From JAJPKE01 sp052143275 (GTDB lineage Bacteria; Chloroflexota; Ktedonobacteria; Ktedonobacterales; JADMIN01), in the NCBI GenBank assembly GCA_052143275.1, contig JBKQTH010000202.1:1-26562 (forward strand): 26,562 nt of DNA, read 5' to 3'. The notes beneath the pieces were generated by a model that worked only from the letters and a program-made list of their open reading frames with translations, was not told the origin of the DNA and did not search any database. Made by a program: the position numbers and the translations under genes. This document shows positions 22,309-26,562 of the stretch, in pieces; within the stretch, counting starts at the first letter, position 1, and the number at the start of each line of letters is the position of its first letter.

Positions 22309-23799
22309 TCATGCGTCTATCTGCGCCCGCTGTAGGCGCCCGCTGTAATCAATGTAGACAGCCTTCCACTCAGTGAAGAACTCGAGCGCGCCCAGGCCAG
22401 CCTCACGGTGGCCGTTACCCGTGCCGCGCGTGCCCCCGAAAGGAAGCTGGATTTCCGCGCCGATGGTACCGGCGTTGACATAGACAATGCCGGTTGTCAG
22501 ATCGCGCATCGCTACCTGCGCCGCGTTGAGATCGCGGGTGAAGATGGCGCTGGAGAGACCGTAGCGCGTATCGTTGTTCACTACGATGGCCTCCTCCAGC
22601 GTCGCCACCTCGATCAGTGAGAGCACCGGGCCAAAGATCTCCTCCTGTTCCACCCGCATTCCCGGCTTCACCTCGGAGAGAAGCGTCGGCAGGTAGAAGT
22701 TGCCCTGCGCTAGCTTACCGTCGCGGGCGGGCTCACCACCGCTGAGGATTCGCGCCCCTTCTTCCCGCGCTACCGCCATGTAGGCATGCACTCGCTCGAC
22801 CTGTGCGGCGTTGATCAGCGGGCCGACGTCTGTGCTCGCGTCGAGCCCGTGCCCGAGGCGCAGCCTGGTTACCCGGTCAAGCAGGCGGCGCTCCAGCTCT
22901 GGGCGGACACCACGCTGAACGATCAGTCGACTGCAGGCGGTGCAGCGCTGGCCGGTCGTCCCAAACGCGCTCCATAGGATCCCTTCTATGGCCAGATCCA
23001 GGTCAGCATCGTCAAGCACGATGATGGCGTTCTTGCCACCCAGCTCCAGTGTCACCCGCTTCAAGTCGCGCGCCGCTTCGAGCGCCACCTCGCGGCCGAC
23101 TTCGTTCGAGCCGGTGAACGAGATCGCCGCCACGTCAGGGTGCCGCACCAGCGGCATTCCGGCCTCCGTACCGGTCCCACAGACCAGGTTGAGCACCCCT
23201 GGTGGCAGCCCAGCCTCTTCAAAAGCCCGCACCAGGTTGCCGGCCGACAATGGCGTATCGGTTGCCGGCTTGAGGACGATGGTGTTGCCGGCGATAAGTG
23301 CGGCCATGATCTTCCACGAGGGGATTGCCACTGGAAAGTTCCATGGCGTGATGCAGGCAACTACGCCTAGCGGATCGCGCAGACTCAATGCGGCCTTGTT
23401 GGGCAGCTCGGAGGGCACCACCGCGCCGAAGAGGCGCCGCCCCTCGCCGGCCATGTAGTAGGCCATATCAATGCCCTCCTGGATGTCACCGCGCGCCTCG
23501 AGCAGCACCTTGCCCATCTCGCGCGTCAGATCGCGCGCCATGTCTTCCTTACGCTGGGCAAGGATCTGTCCCACGCGGTAGAGAATCTCGCCACGCCTGG
23601 GCGCCGGCGTCGCGCGCCATCCCGGAAAGGCCGCTTTCGCGGCGGCGACGGCGCGGTCAACGTCGGTAGGCCCCGAGCGGGCGAAGGTGCCGATCAACTC
23701 GCCCGTCGCTGGGTCATGATTCTCGCAGGTGCGCCCCTCCGCGGCAGGCGTCCACTCACCAGCAATGTAGTTGCCGTAGGTAGGAGGTTCGACGTTCAT
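22309..23799 (-). CDS. Aldehyde dehydrogenase family protein
   Basis: The product is 496 residues from ATG 23799 with GGAG about ten bases upstream; an in-frame GTG at 23844 is less likely. It oxidises an aldehyde to the acid with NAD(P)+. Motifs: ITPWNFP with N154, K177 in VLKPA, FTGSNEVG (228-235), general base E252 in LELGGKN, nucleophile C286 in GQRCTA, and EEIFGPV in the C-terminal part. The ending LPFGGTRGTGNGHREAG is seen in semialdehyde-type and broad-range members, but the substrate cannot be assigned. It stands alone on the minus strand and converges with the malic enzyme/fumarase block. A short direct repeat GCGCCCGCTGTA lies within its last codons. Confidence 0.92.
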   Translation of the reverse strand: MNVEPPTYGNYIAGEWTPAAEGRTCENHDPATGELIGTFARSGPTDVDRAVAAAKAAFPGWRATPAPRRGEILYRVGQILAQRKEDMARDLTREMGKVLLEARGDIQEGIDMAYYMAGEGRRLFGAVVPSELPNKAALSLRDPLGVVACITPWNFPVAIPSWKIMAALIAGNTIVLKPATDTPLSAGNLVRAFEEAGLPPGVLNLVCGTGTEAGMPLVRHPDVAAISFTGSNEVGREVALEAARDLKRVTLELGGKNAIIVLDDADLDLAIEGILWSAFGTTGQRCTACSRLIVQRGVRPELERRLLDRVTRLRLGHGLDASTDVGPLINAAQVERVHAYMAVAREEGARILSGGEPARDGKLAQGNFYLPTLLSEVKPGMRVEQEEIFGPVLSLIEVATLEEAIVVNNDTRYGLSSAIFTRDLNAAQVAMRDLTTGIVYVNAGTIGAEIQLPFGGTRGTGNGHREAGLGALEFFTEWKAVYIDYSGRLQRAQIDA

Positions 23800-24017
23800 G
23801 GCAGGTTCGCTCCATTCATTCGTGTGCTTCTTACGCAAGTTCACTCTGTCTTAGTCGCCTTTACATCGTACTGCAAAGAAAGTCGGAGGTGACGCCGGAA
23901 GGCGGCGTAGCCGCTGGCTTGGACTTGTTTGATGGCTCTCGTGCAGCTCTATGTGCGAGAATGAGAGACACGAACGGCCAGGGCTGTGCCGGCGCTGATA
24001 GTGTTTGGGGGCACGCG

Positions 24018-25121
24018 ATGCGACGCGGCGTGGCAGGCGATGGGCGACCTGGGAGTCACAGCGAGGAGCCAGCTGAGCGGCACCTCCGGCTGGGGCTGCT
24101 AGCCGCCGGCATCGTACTGATCCTTGGGACTGCGGGACTTTCGTTTGTAGAGCACCTCTCGCCATTGGATGCTCTCTACGACACCGTGGGACTGATGACG
24201 ACCTACGGTGGGTTCGAAAGTCCAAGGAGTGCTGCCGGTCGGGCGCTGGCCACCCTTATCCTGGTGGCCGGCGTCGGCGCGCTCTTCTACACGTTTGGGG
24301 CGCTCGCAGAATACTTCATCGAGGGACACTTTGGCCGAACGATAGGCAGGCATCGGATGGAACGTAACATCGAGCGGCTGCGTGACCACGCGATCATCTG
24401 CGGCTTTGGGCGCGTTGGCCGCCGCATCGCACGCGAGTTTGCCAGCGTAGGGCAGCCGTTCGTCGTCGTAGACCCGCGCGAGGTCAACGCACAGGCTCTG
24501 GAGGTTGTCGGTTATGTGTATGTCCAGGCAGACGCGACCATGGACAGTGCTCTCTTGCGGGCAGGCGTTCAACGGGCGCGCAGCCTGCTCGTGGCCACCG
24601 ACTCGGATGCCGAAAATATTGCCATCACACTCTCGGCGCGAGCGCTCGCGCCCGACATCTGGATTGTGGCCCGCTCGAACCAAGACGAGACGGAGCACAA
24701 GCTGATTCGGGCAGGGGCTAACCGCGTACTCTCCCCGTATGTACGCGCCGGGCACCGCATGGCAGTTCTCGCACGACGGCCGGCGCTCTCGGATTTCGTC
24801 GATGCAGCGCTGCAGGAGGGCGAGCCGGAGCTTGCTCTGGAGGAATTACAAGTTGGCGAAGGATCGCCGCTAGTGGGGATGCAGCTGCCCTTCGGGCCCG
24901 GAGAGGCGCCCAAGTTGCTGAACGACCGCCTGATTCTGGCGATGCGACGGGCGGGAACGAGTGATTGGATGACGGTGCCTTGGCGCCCAGGAACGATTGT
25001 TAGACCAGGTGATTGCCTGATCGTGCTAGCCTCCGAGCCACTGATGCAGGTGGAGAGCGAGAGCGAGGTACGATGGGAGCAGGCGGAACAGAGTGCAGCC
25101 GAGGGAGGCGAGGCCAGGTAA
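24018..25121 (+). CDS. Potassium channel with RCK (TrkA-N/TrkA-C) regulatory domain
   Basis: Start uncertain: ATG 24018 follows TTGGGGGCACGCG; ATG 23961 and GTG 23889 are in frame. From 24018 the protein has 367 residues. Helix 1 is about 25-43 and helix 2 about 75-97. Between them the pore region reads LYDTVGLMTTYGGFESP, where MthK-like channels have TVGYGD; the filter is TTYGGF, lacking the canonical sequence. An RCK domain follows: the NAD-type fold with IICGFGRVGRRIA (126-138) and acidic D152, then a TrkA-C-like module with EELQVGEGSPLVGMQL. Ligand-gated K+ passage is the family role; conduction by this filter is less sure. It is divergent from the aldehyde dehydrogenase gene. Confidence 0.85.
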   Translation: MRRGVAGDGRPGSHSEEPAERHLRLGLLAAGIVLILGTAGLSFVEHLSPLDALYDTVGLMTTYGGFESPRSAAGRALATLILVAGVGALFYTFGALAEYFIEGHFGRTIGRHRMERNIERLRDHAIICGFGRVGRRIAREFASVGQPFVVVDPREVNAQALEVVGYVYVQADATMDSALLRAGVQRARSLLVATDSDAENIAITLSARALAPDIWIVARSNQDETEHKLIRAGANRVLSPYVRAGHRMAVLARRPALSDFVDAALQEGEPELALEELQVGEGSPLVGMQLPFGPGEAPKLLNDRLILAMRRAGTSDWMTVPWRPGTIVRPGDCLIVLASEPLMQVESESEVRWEQAEQSAAEGGEAR

Positions 25122-25224
25122 GATCGGGTCATCAAACGTTGGGAAATTCGGTCGCGCCGTTGCTGGGCCGGTTGCTGGATCTGGTCCGAGCGGTGAACGC
25201 AGAGTGGCTAGATTAGCGGACACC

Positions 25225-25842
25225 TTACCTGTGATCACTTGGGTCACCGCAGAGGGCCGATGCCGTGATAGTTGCTGCCAGTCGCACCGTGCTACTGATG
25301 GCGTCGTCAGGACTGAGTCCGCAGAGGTCGGTCAGGGTGAAGAGCGATTCGGGGCTCACGACCACGGCGAGATCTCGCTTGAGCCGATCGAACGTACCAG
25401 CATCTTTGGGCGCGAGCGCAGCCTCCGCCGGGGCAAGCGCGTAGTCGATCCAGGCGAACCGGAGGCCCGGACGTGTGGCAGCGACCTCCGGTCGGGTGAT
25501 GGTGGCCGAGATCATCGTGCGTACCGATCCCTGGTAAGCGAGCACACGTCGTAAGAAGACTTCGGACGCAACGGCGATGCGTTCGGCCGGATCGGTGGAT
25601 CGGGCAATCGGCTCGAGCATCTCGGCCGGACTGGGCCACAGGCCGACGAGAGAATCGTTCAGCAAGGTCACCAGGTCAGGGAAGTAGCGGTAGGCCGTTG
25701 CCTCCGAGACGAGTGCTAATCGCGCAACCTCAGGCATCGTCACGACTGCGCCCTCCCGAATCAGTTGGCGGCAGGCGTCGATGATCGCCATGCGAGTGCG
25801 CTTCTTCTGGTTTGTGCGGCCAGAGCCGCCATCACTGGGCAT
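25225..25842 (-). CDS. TetR-family regulator, divergent from a cupin gene
   Basis: The product is 205 residues from ATG 25842, preceded by GGAGGAGGGG. The N-terminal DNA-binding domain (about 12-58) reads RTRMAIIDACRQLIREGAVV, then TMPEVARLALVSEATAYRYF, the usual helix-turn-helix ending in YRYF. The C-terminal part is helical and not diagnostic. It lies back to back with the cupin gene at 25976, and both promoters are visible in the 133 bases between them. Control of the cupin gene and of itself is likely, with the 15-bp palindrome at 25936 as a candidate operator. Confidence 0.87.
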   Translation of the reverse strand: MPSDGGSGRTNQKKRTRMAIIDACRQLIREGAVVTMPEVARLALVSEATAYRYFPDLVTLLNDSLVGLWPSPAEMLEPIARSTDPAERIAVASEVFLRRVLAYQGSVRTMISATITRPEVAATRPGLRFAWIDYALAPAEAALAPKDAGTFDRLKRDLAVVVSPESLFTLTDLCGLSPDDAISSTVRLAATITASALCGDPSDHR

Positions 25843-25863
25843 CTCATTCCCCTCCTCCAACTT

Positions 25864-25892
25864 ATGATACCATACTCTTGTCACGAGACCAA
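25864..25892 (-). promoter_or_regulatory. Promoter of the second tetR gene
   Basis: On the minus strand TTGGTC (25892-25887) and TATCAT (25869-25864) are 17 bases apart and followed closely by GGAGGAGGGG and the start codon. Confidence 0.5.
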
Positions 25893-25894
25893 AC

Positions 25895-25923
25895 TTGCAA
25901 TTGGCGAGAGACTGTGATACTAT
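25895..25923 (+). promoter_or_regulatory. Promoter of the cupin gene
   Basis: TTGCAA (25895-25900) and TACTAT (25918-25923) are separated by 17 bases, about 52 bases before the ATG. Start of transcription would be near 25930, just before the palindrome at 25936. Confidence 0.5.
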
Positions 25924-25935
25924 GATGATAGTTAA

Positions 25936-25950
25936 CTCTCAATTAGAGAG
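25936..25950. promoter_or_regulatory. Candidate TetR operator before the cupin gene
   Basis: CTCTC-AATTA-GAGAG is a perfect inverted repeat with a 5-base centre, just downstream of the predicted cupin transcription start, a repression position. It is unlike the GTACG operator at 16013, which fits a different TetR. Confidence 0.5.
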
Positions 25951-25975
25951 AATTCCTACACAAAGGAGGAGGCAG

Positions 25976-26434
25976 ATGACGCAGGTCTCGGTCGTAGGCC
26001 CGACGGGCGGCGAGGTGATCCAGTTGGGACCCACCCAGATGCGCATCCTCGAAGACGGGCGCACCACAGCGCATCGCCTCGGGATTGGCGAGATCACGCT
26101 CGCTCCGCACACCGACGGGCCGACGCAGCACCGGCATGCCCGGCACGACGAGGGCTTCTATGTAGTCTCCGGCACGGCGCGGTTCACCGTTGGGGACACG
26201 ACGTACGACGCTCCGGCAGGCACGCTCGTGATGGTCCCGCCTGGTGCGCCACACACTTTCGCCAACCCGGGCGACCAAGTAGTTGTCCTACTGAACACCT
26301 TCACGCCTGATCTCTACGTGCAGTACTTCCGGGATCTGCGCGACATGATCGCCGACGGCCAGCCGTTGACCGCCGAGGCGAGCGTCCAGGTGATGAGCCG
26401 ATACGCCACCATTCCGGCTACGGACTTCACCTAA
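25976..26434 (+). CDS. Small single-domain cupin protein
   Basis: The product is 152 residues from ATG 25976, with AAAGGAGGA a few bases upstream; the frame is open from 25895. The cupin metal-binding pattern is clear: QHRHARHDEGFYVVSG in motif 1 (H52, H54, E59) and PPGAPHTFANPGD with H93 in motif 2. These four residues bind a divalent metal in many cupins. About 50 residues follow the barrel, ending with a helical segment. Such small cupins include dioxygenases, isomerases and ligand-binding proteins; the substrate cannot be told here. The divergent TetR suggests expression induced by a small molecule. Confidence 0.88.
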   Translation: MTQVSVVGPTGGEVIQLGPTQMRILEDGRTTAHRLGIGEITLAPHTDGPTQHRHARHDEGFYVVSGTARFTVGDTTYDAPAGTLVMVPPGAPHTFANPGDQVVVLLNTFTPDLYVQYFRDLRDMIADGQPLTAEASVQVMSRYATIPATDFT

Positions 26435-26516
26435 CCAGCTCGTCAACCTGGCTCAACACGTACGCATCGACCCGGGCTGAATCACCTTCGTGCCCTACCA
26501 GAGCCACAGTGCCGCA

Positions 26517-26562
26517 TGGAAAGGAAAACTCGGAATCACGTGATTCCGAGTTTTCCTTTCCA
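26517..26562. repeat. Perfect 46-bp palindrome at the window edge
   Basis: The left arm TGGAAAGGAAAACTCGGAAT continues into CAC, and the following GTGATTCCGAGTTTTCCTTT ends in CCA, an exact reverse complement with no loop (centre CACGTG at 26537-26542). The sequence ends precisely with the palindrome. It may be a natural inverted repeat (such as an IS end or bidirectional terminator) or a fold-back artefact at a contig end. Confidence 0.85.

Noticed and set aside
22322..22346. Direct repeat GCGCCCGCTGTA as a possible regulatory site
   Set aside because: It lies in the last codons of the aldehyde dehydrogenase gene and encodes its C-terminus.
26199..26214. GTACGACG-like operator core inside the cupin gene
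   Set aside because: It is explained by the codons for TTYDAP, matches only the short core and lies within coding sequence.

Overview
The window looks like a chromosomal segment of a moderately GC-rich, soil-type Chloroflexota bacterium, most likely of the Ktedonobacteria type. The pointers are a sensor-kinase membrane module carrying the RYRLYDID..NRTLVYG segment, a TIR-TPR protein, many small predicted membrane proteins, and many decayed insertion sequences (IS200/IS605, IS110, probably IS66, and a DDE transposase fragment). This placement rests on family recognition by eye, not on a database search.

Positions 1-3240 are a graveyard. The 3' end of a TnpB-type IS200/IS605 element runs directly into a beheaded sensor-kinase fragment. 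Two IS110 transposase tails and a second kinase-like membrane fragment follow. After an intact membrane protein (1691-2317) come a stop-interrupted small gene, a truncated TIR gene, a small coiled ORF and a probable IS66 TnpC start. Positions 3287-8147 are accessory genes: an intact TIR-TPR protein, a two-helix K+-channel-like protein, a frameshifted PKD-domain membrane protein, another membrane protein, a transposase relic and a small ORF.

Positions 8197-11827 form a compact operon: a YtrA-type GntR regulator with a clear promoter and a 26-bp operator, an ABC ATPase, an ABC-2 permease and an alpha/beta hydrolase. Positions 12058-17533 hold what may be one regulon. A TetR regulator and a divergent 14-helix MFS exporter share a promoter region with a perfect 25-bp palindrome. 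Nearly the same sequence (18 of 20 bases) recurs about 4 kb away, just upstream of an amidinotransferase/dimethylargininase-like gene with a leaderless-type promoter. A malic enzyme gene lies between them on the minus strand.

Positions 17596-22305 form a C4-dicarboxylate block: MIP channel, class II fumarase and a second malic enzyme (fumarate to malate to pyruvate). It is bracketed by a malic-enzyme relic on the left and a fumarase relic on the right, as expected if a larger tandem duplication collapsed. An aldehyde dehydrogenase (minus), a K+ channel with an RCK domain, and a divergent TetR-cupin pair follow. The window ends exactly at the end of a perfect 46-bp palindrome. I saw no rRNA, tRNA or CRISPR array.
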